This document shows, piece after piece, positions 19,736 to 27,196 of a DNA stretch of 36,575 nucleotides (positions within the stretch are counted from its first letter, which is position 1; every line of letters starts with the position of its first letter). The DNA is from an uncultured Verrucomicrobiota bacterium (GTDB taxonomy: Bacteria > Verrucomicrobiota > Verrucomicrobiia > Limisphaerales > UBA9464): contig CAIRNV010000035.1 of NCBI GenBank assembly GCA_903880005.1, forward strand, positions 1 to 36,575, in the 5' to 3' direction. The position numbers were made by a program, and so were the translations under genes. The notes below the pieces were generated by a model. That model had not been told where the DNA came from, ran no database searches, and saw only the letters and a list, made by a program, of their open reading frames with translations.

Positions 19736-20221
19736 ATGCCCAGCTTCGACATCGTCTCCAAGGTCAACTCGATGGAGGTCGAGAACGCCATCAACCAAGC
19801 CCAGAAGGAATTGCTCAGCCGCTTCGACTTCAAGGGTTCCGGGGCCGAGATCGTCCTCGAGAAAAACGAGGTCAAGCTCCGCGCCCCGGACGCCTTCAAG
19901 ATGCGTGCCCTCGTCGAGATGGTCGTGGCCAAGCTCGCCAAGCGCGCCATCAGCATGAAGAGCATCGATCAAGGCGAGCCCGAACTGTCCCCGCTCGGCC
20001 ACGCCAGGCAGGTCATCAAGATCAAGCAAGGCATCGAGGGCGCCCAGGCCAAGGAAATCTCCCAGTTCATCCGAGGCCTCGCCCTCAAGGTCACCGCCGC
20101 GATCCAAGGCGACGAACTCCGCGTCACCGGCAAGAACCGCGACGACCTCCAGGCCGTCATCGCCGCCGTCCGGTCCCACGACTTCCCCGTCGCCCTCAGC
20201 TTCGTGAACTTCCGCGACTGA
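19736..20221 (+). CDS. yajQ: YajQ-family nucleotide-binding protein
   Basis: A 161-residue cytosolic protein of the YajQ/UPF0234 family. Some members bind cyclic di-GMP, others were shown to bind tRNA or GTP; which applies here is unknown. The start MPSFDIVSKVNSMEVENAIN is the canonical family N-terminus. The FDFKGSGAEI motif, the KQGIEGAQAKEISQFIR segment and the C-terminal LQAVIAAVRSHDFPVALSF..NFRD complete the pair of RRM-like ferredoxin folds. Full length and no anomalies. It follows speA by 45 bp on the same strand, and a hairpin downstream separates it from a convergent gene. Confidence 0.93.
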   Translation: MPSFDIVSKVNSMEVENAINQAQKELLSRFDFKGSGAEIVLEKNEVKLRAPDAFKMRALVEMVVAKLAKRAISMKSIDQGEPELSPLGHARQVIKIKQGIEGAQAKEISQFIRGLALKVTAAIQGDELRVTGKNRDDLQAVIAAVRSHDFPVALSFVNFRD

Positions 20222-20273
20222 ATCGTCACGGCCAAGGTCCTCGCCTCGTCACAACGGCCGTCGTGACGGCAAA

Positions 20274-20310
20274 CGGCCCGGGCAACGCATCCGCCGCGTC
20301 GCCCGGGCCG
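20274..20310 (-). terminator. Strong hairpin between convergent genes, possible terminator
   Basis: CGGCCCGGGC (20274-20283) and GCCCGGGCCG (20301-20310) form a perfect 10-bp stem with a 17-nt loop, between the YajQ stop (20221) and the stop of the minus gene (20332). Read on the minus strand it is followed by TTTGCC, a weak U-tract; the plus strand has none. It may be bidirectional. Confidence 0.5.
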
Positions 20311-20331
20311 AGTCGATTTGGGAGCCTTCGA

Positions 20332-21240
20332 TCAACGCCGCACCAAACGGAACCACAGGGACTGCGGGCCGGCGGGTATCCAAACCGTTGCCTCCCCGCT
20401 CTCCACCGCCAGCTCCGGTCCTTGCGTCCATGGACCGCGCAACGTGCCAGCAACCTCCAGCCGCCAGCCAGCCAACCAAGCCGGGCCTGGCATCCGCACC
20501 CGCACGCCTTGCCCCTCCAATCCCACGGCCAACTGCGGCGTCCCCGTCGGGCCCACGTCCTCGAATCGCGCACCGACCCGCAGCCGGTCCACATCGACCT
20601 CCCCAAGCCCCGTAGCCTGGCGAAACGCCGCCTGGCTCAGTCCTTGCCCAATGCCGCGCCCGTCTCCCGCCATCGCCCGGTTCGCAACGTCCTTCTCGGT
20701 CGCCGGGTTCACCCAGAGCACCGCGTTGGTCGCCCCGAGGTCGAGCCGCAACACCAGGTGCACCCACTCGTTCGTCACAATGTCACGAGCCACCATCACC
20801 GGCGCGCCCGTCCCCCAGGAAACCCCCACGCGCAACGCACCGGCGGCCGCACCCGCCGTCGTCGCATGGATCCGTCCCGTGAAGACGGACGCGGACCCGG
20901 AATCAACCGTGTCCTTGAAGTGGAAGAAGTAGGTGCCCGTGGGGCTCGGCAATCCCCGGAACCGCAGGTCAAGGCCCGCGAACAGCATGCCGTTCGTCAC
21001 GCCACCCGATGCCAAGGTGCGCCGGACGTCCTCGGTGCGGGAACCCGACAACCGGATCAGGCCTCCCGAAACCGTCACTTGTCCCGTCGTGCCGCTGTGC
21101 GTCACCCAACGCCCGTCCGACACGGTCACCAAAGGACCGTCGGCACCGTCAAAGGACTCGTCGATCCATGCTTCCGCGCGCACCGCCGAGGCCGCCATCC
21201 ATGGAACCAACCCGATGAATGAATGAATGAATGTTTTCAT
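20332..21240 (-). CDS. Secreted LamG/concanavalin-like protein of unknown function
   Basis: A 302-residue exported protein. The signal peptide MKTFIHSFIGLVPWMAASAV ends near VRAEA. The body looks like a beta-sandwich of the LamG/concanavalin type: WIDESFDGADGPL, GGLIRLSGSR, GTYFFHFKDTVDSG, GAPVMVARDIVTNEWVHLVL and ATNAVLWVNPATE. A C-terminal segment (GWRLEVAGTLRGPWT) resembles the small tail domains common in secreted verrucomicrobial proteins. Ligand unknown. The start is well supported by a Shine-Dalgarno AAGGAGG five bases upstream. Codons 3-9 run through a CATT tetranucleotide repeat in the signal peptide, which could shift the frame if its length changed. It is divergent from the peroxiredoxin at 21323. 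Confidence 0.8.
   Translation of the reverse strand: MKTFIHSFIGLVPWMAASAVRAEAWIDESFDGADGPLVTVSDGRWVTHSGTTGQVTVSGGLIRLSGSRTEDVRRTLASGGVTNGMLFAGLDLRFRGLPSPTGTYFFHFKDTVDSGSASVFTGRIHATTAGAAAGALRVGVSWGTGAPVMVARDIVTNEWVHLVLRLDLGATNAVLWVNPATEKDVANRAMAGDGRGIGQGLSQAAFRQATGLGEVDVDRLRVGARFEDVGPTGTPQLAVGLEGQGVRVRMPGPAWLAGWRLEVAGTLRGPWTQGPELAVESGEATVWIPAGPQSLWFRLVRR
21215..21233. repeat. Tetranucleotide simple-sequence repeat in a start region
   Basis: ATGAATGAATGAATGAATG on the plus strand, read as four CATT units plus a partial unit in codons 3-9 of the minus-strand secreted protein. A change of one unit would shift the frame early in the signal peptide. Confidence 0.8.
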
Positions 21241-21245
21241 GCGGG

Positions 21246-21252
21246 CCTCCTT
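21246..21252 (-). promoter_or_regulatory. Consensus Shine-Dalgarno site of the LamG-like gene
   Basis: On the minus strand AAGGAGG stands five bases before the ATG at 21240. It is the clearest ribosome-binding site noticed in the window and fixes the start of that gene. Confidence 0.8.
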
Positions 21253-21322
21253 AATGTCCGACCCCCATGGCGCGTTTCACGGCAAGTTGCACCCATGCCA
21301 CTCGGCGGTAGGATCGCGGGTC

Positions 21323-21799
21323 ATGCCGAAGAAGATCGAACTTGCCCTGAAGCCGGGCGATCCCGCGCCGGACTTCTCGTTGCCCTCGACCGATGGCTCG
21401 GTCATCCGCCTCGCAAACCTGCGCGGCCAGCACGTCATCCTGTATTTCTACCCGAAGGACGACACACCCGGCTGCACCAAGGAGGCCTGCGGCTTTCGCG
21501 ATGCCTACGCCCGCTTCAAGAGGAAGGGTGCCGTCGTCCTCGGCGCGAGCACCGACCCCGTGAAGTCCCACGCCAAGTTCGCCGCCAAGTTCGACCTGCC
21601 CTTTCCGCTTCTATCCGACGAAGGCAAGGAACTGGTCCAAGCCTACGGCGTCTGGGGAGAGAAGGTCTTCATGGGGCGCAAATACCTGGGCACCCACCGC
21701 GTCACCTTCCACATCGACCCGGAGGGCCGCATTGCGCACGTCTGGCCCGAGGTCAAGCCGGAGGAGCATGCAGCCGAGGTGCTCAAGGCCATCGGCTGA
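21323..21799 (+). CDS. bcp: Thioredoxin-dependent peroxiredoxin, BCP/PrxQ type
   Basis: A 158-residue cytosolic peroxidase that reduces hydrogen peroxide and organic peroxides with thioredoxin. The start ATG 21323 gives MPKKIELALKPGDPAPDFSL, the usual N-terminus. In-frame upstream codons run through the promoter region and lack homology. The peroxidatic cysteine is in FYPKDDTPGCTKEACGFRD (about residue 51). A second cysteine five residues later (CTKEAC) is the typical intrahelical resolving cysteine of PrxQ. GASTDPVKSHAKFAAKFDLP and FPLLSD complete the fold. It is followed 115 bp later by a peroxiredoxin of a different subfamily that appears to have its own promoter. Confidence 0.95.
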   Translation: MPKKIELALKPGDPAPDFSLPSTDGSVIRLANLRGQHVILYFYPKDDTPGCTKEACGFRDAYARFKRKGAVVLGASTDPVKSHAKFAAKFDLPFPLLSDEGKELVQAYGVWGEKVFMGRKYLGTHRVTFHIDPEGRIAHVWPEVKPEEHAAEVLKAIG

Positions 21800-21818
21800 A
21801 GGAACGCTGGCGCGCCGT

Positions 21819-21847
21819 TTGACACCCGCCCGGGTCGCCTGTAACGC
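21819..21847 (+). promoter_or_regulatory. Candidate promoter of the second peroxiredoxin
   Basis: A perfect TTGACA (21819-21824), a 17-bp spacer and TAACGC (21842-21847), 20 bases past the first peroxiredoxin stop and 67 bases before the next ATG. The -10 is poor but the -35 and spacing are ideal. Confidence 0.5.
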
Positions 21848-21914
21848 TGCTCCGTTCCGCATCGGACCTGATCCGTCGGACGCGTTTCACTCCACCCCTA
21901 GAAGCATCATTCAC

Positions 21915-22394
21915 ATGCCAATCGCCGTAGGAACCCAGGCGCCCGCCTTCACCCTCAAGACCAAGACCGACACCGGCCTCGCCGACGTCGCCCTCGCCGA
22001 CAACCTTGGCAAGAAGAACACCGTCCTGCTCTTCTTCCCCCTCGCGTTCACCGGCGTCTGCACCCAGGAGTTCTGCGACCAAACGGCCGGCCTCGGCCAG
22101 TACACCAGCCTCGGGGCCGATGTCCTGGGCGTTTCCGTGGACAGCCCCTTCGCCCAGGAGGCGTGGGCCAAGCAGAACAAGATCGGCATCCGCCTCGCCA
22201 GCGACCTCAACAAGTCCGTCACCGACGCCTACGGCGTCCGCTTCCCCAACCTCGCCGGCGTGGGCGACACGTCGGCTCGGGCCGCCTTCGTCATCGACAA
22301 GAACGGCATCGTCCAATACGCCGAGCAGACGCCCACGCCCAAGGACCTGCCCAACTTCGAGGCCATCAAGGCCGTCTTGGCCGGGCTCAAGTAG
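21915..22394 (+). CDS. Peroxiredoxin, AhpE/redoxin type
   Basis: A 159-residue peroxidase related to the AhpE/AhpC-TSA redoxin group. The start ATG 21915 gives MPIAVGTQAPAFTLKTKTDT. The active site is FFPLAFTGVCTQEFCDQTAG, with the peroxidatic cysteine near residue 49 in the P-x-x-F-T-x-V-C motif and a further cysteine five residues on. The arginine partner is probably in TSARAAFVIDKNGIV. GVSVDSPFAQEAWAKQ and the C-terminal helix complete the domain. It lies 115 bp after the BCP-type gene and ends at a strong terminator, so it can be expressed alone from the promoter at 21819. The electron donor is unknown. Confidence 0.93.
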   Translation: MPIAVGTQAPAFTLKTKTDTGLADVALADNLGKKNTVLLFFPLAFTGVCTQEFCDQTAGLGQYTSLGADVLGVSVDSPFAQEAWAKQNKIGIRLASDLNKSVTDAYGVRFPNLAGVGDTSARAAFVIDKNGIVQYAEQTPTPKDLPNFEAIKAVLAGLK

Positions 22395-22451
22395 CGATCC
22401 ACCCCGTCGCCAGCCGCGTCCGCAGGACTCGCAGGTTGGCTGTCCTTCAGC

Positions 22452-22480
22452 GAGAGGCCCCAGTCATGGGGCCTCTTTTT
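22452..22480 (+). terminator. Rho-independent terminator of the peroxiredoxin gene
   Basis: GAGGCCCC-AGTCAT-GGGGCCTC followed by six T residues, 57 bases after the stop codon at 22394. The stem is an uninterrupted 8 bp. It ends six bases before a copy of the 167-bp element. Confidence 0.93.
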
Positions 22481-22486
22481 TGCCTT

Positions 22487-22653
22487 AGCTGGGACGATTC
22501 AGTTGGGAGGGAAGTGATTGCGAAGCAGATGCTTGCGCAAGCCGAGGAGTGAGCGAGGCGCGGGCCGGTTCGAGGCCCGTAACGAGCGAGCGACGAAGGA
22601 GTTGCGCAAGCAGATCGAGCAAGCACGACCGATCCAACTGCATCGTCCCGGCT
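22487..22653 (+). repeat. 167-bp palindromic element, copy 2
   Basis: Full-length copy with left tip AGCTGGGACGATTCAGTTGG and right tip ending CATCGTCCCGGCT. The subterminal GGGACG pairs with CGTCCC. The apical stem CGGGCC/GGCCCG has loop GGTTCGA. It differs from the copy at 24713 at about 11 positions with no indel. It lies between the peroxiredoxin terminator and the 3' end of the convergent hydrolase gene. The rest of this 350-bp gap (22654-22744) shows nothing recognisable. Confidence 0.93.
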
Positions 22654-22744
22654 AAGCCGGAACGCCTCCGACGCTTCGGTCGCAATGGCGGGATCTTATT
22701 CCGCGAGACCTTCTTCCTTCGCGCGTTTCCCTGTGCCGGCGGGA

Positions 22745-23809
22745 CTAGTTCCCGCGGCCCCCAAGACCGCGAAGATGGACGTCGAACCAGTCCGCAAAGG
22801 TCGCGAGATCCTTCTCCATGTTGGGCCATCCGTGGTCCGCGCCCGGCTTCACATCCAAACGAACGACCGCCCCCACGGAGTCCGCCTTCTTCTTGTAGAT
22901 CTCAGCCTGGTACAACGGCACAAGCCCGTCCTTGTCGCCATGAATGATCAACGTCGGCGGCGTCGAAGCCTTCAGCCCATGAATGGGCGAGATCTCCGGC
23001 CCTAGCTTCACCCGGTCCTCCAAGGTCTCGGACCGCGGCCCAAACGCGGGATGAAAGGCCCGGCCCACCTTGCCCACGCCTACCTGCGTGTCTCCCTCGC
23101 GCGACCAGTTCTCAAAATCCGTCGGCGGAAAAAAGCACGCCACGGCCTGCACCGCGGACGAGACGCGATCCACCGGATCCTTGGCATTCGCGTCCCCCAC
23201 GCGCCCCTGCGTCGCCAACGTCAACGAAAGATGCCCGCCAGCCGACCCCCCAAACACGCCCAGCTTGTCGGGGTTGACCCCGTGCTCCGCCGCGTGCGAG
23301 CGAATCCAGCGCACCGACCGATGCATGTCCTCGGTGATTTCCGGAATCGTGAACTTCGGCTGCGATCCATGCACCACGGCGTAAACCGTGTACCCCCGTC
23401 CGAGAATCTCCCGCATGTAGGACGGATTGATGCCGTCATGGGACGAGAAGAACCCGCCCGATATGACGGCGATCACGCCAAAGCCGTTGGTATTGGGCGG
23501 TTGGAGGATGTCCAGGGTCAACGCCGTGCCGAACTTGCGGCCGTAGATCACCTCCGAACGTCGGATGCCCGGCAGGTCGGCGGATTGAACCGTGGTGAAG
23601 AACGCCAAGGCTAAGCCGTAACGAGTCAGTTGGGAGGGAAGTGATTGCGAAGCAGATGCTTGCGCAAGCCGAGGAGTGAGCGAGGCGCGGGCCAGTTCCA
23701 GGCCCGTAACGAGCGAACGACGAAGGATTTGCGGAAGCAGATCGAGCAAGCACGACCGATCCAACTGAATCGTTACGGCTAAGGCTAGGACGGGTACGCG
23801 TAGGGTCAT
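22745..23809 (-). CDS. Secreted alpha/beta hydrolase (esterase-like) with a palindromic element inside its signal-peptide region
   Basis: A 354-residue serine hydrolase of the BD-FAE/acetyl-esterase-like group. The nucleophile is S189 in GVFGGSAGGH, the acid is probably D294 in IIHGDKDG and the base is H326 in PGADHGW. Residues after about 76 (SADLPGIRRSEVIYG) form a complete enzyme. The start ATG 23809-23807 gives MTLRVPVLALA, then about 58 residues encoded by the 167-bp element (TIQLDRSCLLDLLPQILRRS and on), then LALAFFTTVQSADLPG. Removing 174 bp rejoins MTLRVPVLALAFFTTVQSA, a textbook signal peptide. The frame stays open through the insert, so a longer protein could be made, but export is doubtful. 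No other ATG start before the enzyme domain exists in frame. It may be a functional inserted gene or one silenced by mislocalisation. Confidence 0.85.
   Translation of the reverse strand: MTLRVPVLALAVTIQLDRSCLLDLLPQILRRSLVTGLELARASLTPRLAQASASQSLPSQLTRYGLALAFFTTVQSADLPGIRRSEVIYGRKFGTALTLDILQPPNTNGFGVIAVISGGFFSSHDGINPSYMREILGRGYTVYAVVHGSQPKFTIPEITEDMHRSVRWIRSHAAEHGVNPDKLGVFGGSAGGHLSLTLATQGRVGDANAKDPVDRVSSAVQAVACFFPPTDFENWSREGDTQVGVGKVGRAFHPAFGPRSETLEDRVKLGPEISPIHGLKASTPPTLIIHGDKDGLVPLYQAEIYKKKADSVGAVVRLDVKPGADHGWPNMEKDLATFADWFDVHLRGLGGRGN
23614..23780 (+). repeat. 167-bp palindromic element, copy 3, inside a coding sequence
   Basis: Full-length copy with left tip AGCCGTAACGAGTCAGTTGG and right tip matching its inverse at 19 of 20 positions. 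Apical loop AGTTCCA. Flanked by the direct repeat AAGGCTA (23607-23613 and 23781-23787), a possible 7-bp target-site duplication. It is read through in frame by the minus-strand hydrolase gene. It differs from the copy at 24713 at five positions only. Confidence 0.95.
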
Positions 23810-23884
23810 GTTGGTTGGGATGGAAGTAATGAAGGCATCAAGGATCGGTGGGGCTGCGGTGCGAGCGCCGAGCCCGTGCGGCCG

Positions 23885-24601
23885 TCAGGCCTCCATGTCG
23901 CGCGTGTAGTAGAGGAGGCGGCCGCAGTTGGTGCAGTTGACGAGTTCAACCTGGGCCTTGGCGTTGAGGAAGATCTGAGTGGGCAACTTCACATGGCAGC
24001 CACCGCAGGTCTGCCGATGGACACCCACGACGACGTTGTCCCCACGGGTCTTGAGGATGCGCTCGTAACGGCCGACCGAGGCGGGATCGATGGATGCAGC
24101 CTGCTGCGCGCGCTGCGCGGTGACGGACTCAACCTCGGCCTTGAGGTTGGCCTCGCGGGCATCCACGTCGGCGACCTGTTGTTCCGTCTCCTTCTTCTGG
24201 GCCGTGGCGGCGGCGTTGGCGGCCTGGAGTTCCTTGGCGAGCCCCTCGACCTGCTCCATCAGCTCGATCTCGCCGTCCTCGAGCTTCCGGATGTTGGCCT
24301 CGGCGGCCTCGATCTGTTGCTGGAAGAGCTTGTACTGGTCGTTCGACCGCGTGGACTGCTGCTCGGCCTGGAACTTCTGGATGCGCTGGCGCAGCGATGC
24401 CGCCTCTTGCTCCAGACGCTTGCGCTCGCCCTCGGCCGTGGTGAGTCGGCGTTTCGCCTCGTCCAATGCCACCTGTGCCTGAGAGGCCTTGCCGCGGAGC
24501 AACGCACGCTGCGGGGCCACCGTCTCCAGCTCCGCCCGGAGACGGATCAACCTGCGGTCGCGATCCTGGAGCACTAGCAGGCTTTCGATGATGGGGAGCA
24601 T
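23885..24601 (-). CDS. Coiled-coil C4 zinc-ribbon protein (DUF164/CT398 type)
   Basis: A 238-residue cytosolic protein. Residues about 10-170 form a long helical hairpin with heptad-like Leu/Ala and many Glu/Lys/Arg/Gln residues (RKLEDGEIELMEQVEGLAKE). The C-terminus is a zinc ribbon with C199-G-G-C202 and C223-T-N-C226. This architecture is the zf-RING_7/DUF164 family; a Chlamydia member (CT398) has a solved structure and interacts with secretion and RpoN-related proteins, but the role here is unknown. Start ATG 24601 gives MLPIIESLLVLQDRDRRLIR, the normal beginning (SLLVLQDRD). It is transcribed in the same direction as the SDR gene upstream but separated from it by an element copy, so it probably has its own promoter. 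Confidence 0.9.
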   Translation of the reverse strand: MLPIIESLLVLQDRDRRLIRLRAELETVAPQRALLRGKASQAQVALDEAKRRLTTAEGERKRLEQEAASLRQRIQKFQAEQQSTRSNDQYKLFQQQIEAAEANIRKLEDGEIELMEQVEGLAKELQAANAAATAQKKETEQQVADVDAREANLKAEVESVTAQRAQQAASIDPASVGRYERILKTRGDNVVVGVHRQTCGGCHVKLPTQIFLNAKAQVELVNCTNCGRLLYYTRDMEA

Positions 24602-24712
24602 GTCGCCTGCACGCTACCGCCGGCGCTCGCCCAACGTCAATTTGCGCGAGCGTCCACCGCACCACCTGTGGAATGGCGCCGCCGGGTCGGTCGTGCCAGA
24701 TGGGGATCTCTT

Positions 24713-24879
24713 AGCCGTAACGATTCAGTTGGGAGGGAAGTGATTGCGAAGCAGATGCTTGCGCAAGCCGAGGAGTGAGCGAGGCGCGGGCCAGTTCCAG
24801 GCCCGTAACGAGCGAACGACAAAGGATTTGCGGAAGCAGATCGGGCAAGCACGACCGATCCAACTGAATCGTCCCGGCT
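24713..24879 (+). repeat. 167-bp palindromic element, copy 4
   Basis: Full-length copy with left tip AGCCGTAACGATTCAGTTGG and right tip ending GAATCGTCCCGGCT, so the subterminal bases TA and CC do not pair here. Apical loop AGTTCCA. It lies between the SDR and zinc-ribbon genes, both on the minus strand. The SDR stop TAG (24880-24878) uses the AG at its right tip. No direct repeat of 7 bp is seen at its flanks. Confidence 0.94.
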
Positions 24880-25702
24880 AAGCCCAGCCCGGTTCCACCT
24901 CGTCCCGTTCCCATAGCAACCTCCCCTCCATGCCCCCCGCCACCACCCAGGCCTGGCCCGTCACATGCCGCGCCAACACGTCCGACGCCAGGTACACCAC
25001 CGCGTTCGCCATGTCGTCCGGCCGCCCGATCTGCGGCAGCGCCATCGTCGCCGTCACCCGACGCACCATGTCCGCATCCGCCAGCTTGCTGGCGTTCCGC
25101 GGCACCACCGTCCAGCCCGGGCACACGGCGTTCACCCGCCCCCCGCAGTAGTCCGCCGTATGGGGCGCCAGGCGGGCGAACTCGTTCTTGAGCGACTTCA
25201 CCAACCCATGGGCCATGGCGGCCTTTGCCGCCGCATAGTCCGACTGCCCCGCCTCGCCAAAGATGCCGGCCGTCGATGCCACCAACACGGCGTTGCCCCG
25301 GCGCTGGCGTCGAACCACCCGCGCGAACTCACGCAGGCTCAGGAACGCCGTCGTCAACACCGCGTCCATCGTCCCGCGCCATCGCTTGAGGCTGATGTCG
25401 GCGATGCCGGCGGACTCGGGGGCCCACGAGCCCGCGTTGACCACCAGCGTGTCCACGCGCCCAAACCTCCGGAGCGCCGCGGCCATCAGTCGCCGTGCAT
25501 CCGCCTCGCGCTCCAACTGGCCGCGCACCAGCAAGGAGGCCGTCCCCAACTCGGACGCCAGCGCCTCCGCGCGGTCACGCCCCGTGCGATAGTGCAGCAC
25601 CAACTGCGCGCCCTCCCCTGCCAACTTCCGGGCAATGGCCGACCCAATCCCGCCGGAAGCACCCGTCACGACGACCACCTTGCCCTCCAACCCCGTGTGC
25701 AT
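24878..25702 (-). CDS. Short-chain dehydrogenase/reductase
   Basis: A 274-residue NAD(P)-dependent oxidoreductase of the classical SDR family. The cofactor motif TGASGGIG follows the first strand (about residues 13-20), NAGS lies near 89-92 and the catalytic Ser-Tyr-Lys set is in VASTAGIFGEAGQSDYAAAK. The C-terminus QAWVVAGGMEG matches the usual GQ-x-x-V-x-GG motif. The start at 25702 (MHTGLEGKVVVVTGASGG) is preferred over an in-frame ATG at 25750 because AGGA stands seven bases upstream and SDRs begin close to the first strand. Substrate unknown. The stop TAG is formed with the tip of the 167-bp element, just after EPGWA. It is divergent from the DUF1501 gene, with 127 bp between the starts. 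Confidence 0.9.
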   Translation of the reverse strand: MHTGLEGKVVVVTGASGGIGSAIARKLAGEGAQLVLHYRTGRDRAEALASELGTASLLVRGQLEREADARRLMAAALRRFGRVDTLVVNAGSWAPESAGIADISLKRWRGTMDAVLTTAFLSLREFARVVRRQRRGNAVLVASTAGIFGEAGQSDYAAAKAAMAHGLVKSLKNEFARLAPHTADYCGGRVNAVCPGWTVVPRNASKLADADMVRRVTATMALPQIGRPDDMANAVVYLASDVLARHVTGQAWVVAGGMEGRLLWERDEVEPGWA

Positions 25703-25829
25703 GGGGTCATCCTGCTGCAAGGGCGGATGGAAGACGAGCGGGCGATCCATCCGGCCTCGGTCACAAAAGTTTCACGACCCGGAATTGGGGCTCCCCATCG
25801 CCCAGGTGCCTGCGTTAGTTTTTGAAGCC

Positions 25830-27191
25830 ATGGATGGGCCGACGCACAACTGCGCGGGCATGCGCCGCCGGGATTTCCTTCAGGTGGGCCTGGGCGGCCT
25901 GATGGGCCTGGGTATGGCCGACATGTACCGGCTCCAAGCCGCCGCAGCCGCCTCCTCCGCGCGTCCCGGGGCCAACGCGACGCCCCCCCTGGCCCCCAAG
26001 GCGGCCAGTTGCATCCTCATCTGGCTCGACGGCGGCCCCTCGCATTACGAGACCTTCGACCCCAAGCCGGACGCCCCTGCCGACATCCGCGGCCAATTCA
26101 AGGACATCCCCACGGCCGTCCCGGGCATCCGCTTCTCGGAGGCCGTCCCCGAGCTGGCCAAGGTCGCCGACAAGTCCACGATCATTCGCTCGATCTGCCA
26201 CAAGGATCCCAACCACGGCGGCGGCAACCATTACCTCATGACCGGCTGCCCCACGCCCGTGCCCGTGGCCTGCGGGGCCTTCGTCACGTTCCACCCCTCC
26301 ATGGGCTCCGTGGTGTCGTGGAAGCGCGGACCGCGGGACGGGATCCCGCCCTACGTCTCCATGCCATCGGTCACGCGCAGCGGCGGACCCAACTTCCTCG
26401 GTGGCCAGCACGCCCCGTTTGTGATCGACGGCTCGCCCAACTCGGCCGGGTTCCGCGTCCGCGACGTCGTCCTGCCCGCCGAGATTTCGGAGTCGCGCGC
26501 GGCATCCCGGCGTCAGTTGCGCGCAGCCTTGGACGGCATGAAGCGCCATGCCGACAAGCTCGCCGAGGACCCCGCCATCGCCTTCGACCAATACCTCGCC
26601 CAGGGCATCAACCTCGTCCTGTCGCCCAAGGCGCAGGCCGCCTTCGACATCTCCCGCGAGGACGCCAAGGTCCGCGAGCAATACGGCCGGAACGACTTCG
26701 GCCAACGCCTCCTCATGGCCCGTCGCCTCGTGGAGGTCGGCGTCCCGTGGATCACCGTGAACTCGGGCGGCTGGGACCATCACACCAAGCTCTTCGAGGC
26801 CTACAAGGGCGACCAGGTGCGCAACATGGACCGCGGCGTCGGCGCCCTCATCCGCGACCTCGACGAACGCGGCCTCCTCGATTCCACCCTCGTCGTCCTG
26901 CTGGGCGAGTTCGGCCGCACCCCGAAGGTCAACAAGGACGCCGGACGCGACCACTGGCCCCATGCCATGTCGGTCCTCATGGCCGGCGCAGGCTGCCCGC
27001 GCGGGGCCGTCATCGGGGCCACCGACGCCAAGGGCTACGCCGCCTCCGACAACGTCCACAAGCCCGAGGACTTCACGGCCTCCATCTATCTCAAGATGGG
27101 CATCGACCCCAACGAGGTGCTCCACACGAACACCGGCCGCCCCGTCCAGCTCGTCAACAACGGGCGACGCATCCAGCAACTCTTCGCCTAG
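25830..27191 (+). CDS. DUF1501 family protein, Tat-exported
   Basis: A 453-residue protein of the DUF1501 family (sulfatase/alkaline-phosphatase-like fold), common in Planctomycetes and Verrucomicrobia and of unproven enzymatic role. ATG 25830 gives MDGPTHNCAGMRRRDFLQVG, in which RRRDFLQVGLGGLMGLGMAD is a twin-arginine signal. Family landmarks are CILIWLDGGPSHYETFDPKP (about 64-83), SICHKDPNHGGGNHYLMTG, GGWDHHTKLFEAYKGD and LLGEFGRTPKVNKDAGRDHW. All of the Asp/His metal-site positions I know for the family appear present. A longer in-frame reading upstream overlaps the divergent SDR and was rejected. The usual DUF1549/DUF1553 cytochrome partner is absent. A PPC-domain gene follows after five bases, so the two are co-transcribed. 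Confidence 0.93.
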   Translation: MDGPTHNCAGMRRRDFLQVGLGGLMGLGMADMYRLQAAAAASSARPGANATPPLAPKAASCILIWLDGGPSHYETFDPKPDAPADIRGQFKDIPTAVPGIRFSEAVPELAKVADKSTIIRSICHKDPNHGGGNHYLMTGCPTPVPVACGAFVTFHPSMGSVVSWKRGPRDGIPPYVSMPSVTRSGGPNFLGGQHAPFVIDGSPNSAGFRVRDVVLPAEISESRAASRRQLRAALDGMKRHADKLAEDPAIAFDQYLAQGINLVLSPKAQAAFDISREDAKVREQYGRNDFGQRLLMARRLVEVGVPWITVNSGGWDHHTKLFEAYKGDQVRNMDRGVGALIRDLDERGLLDSTLVVLLGEFGRTPKVNKDAGRDHWPHAMSVLMAGAGCPRGAVIGATDAKGYAASDNVHKPEDFTASIYLKMGIDPNEVLHTNTGRPVQLVNNGRRIQQLFA

Positions 27192-27196
27192 CCCGG

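Noticed and set aside
18662-20179. Minus-strand open frame (505 codons) across speA and the YajQ-family gene
   Set aside because: It crosses two well-conserved genes and has antisense composition.
23436-24852. Repeated short peptides such as LARSASANPSSFARYGPGTG encoded in element copies
   Set aside because: They appear wherever the 167-bp element is translated in that frame and reflect repeat DNA, not a gene family. Only the in-frame passage inside the hydrolase is tied to a real coding sequence.
24713-24879. Target-site duplication around copies 1, 2, 4 and 5
   Set aside because: Flanks were compared for direct repeats of about 7 bp and none was found. Only copy 3 shows one, so insertion with duplication is not claimed for the family as a whole.
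25750-25829. Promoter pair between the SDR and DUF1501 genes
   Set aside because: TTAGTT before DUF1501 resembles a -10, but no acceptable -35 is spaced correctly, so no site is listed.
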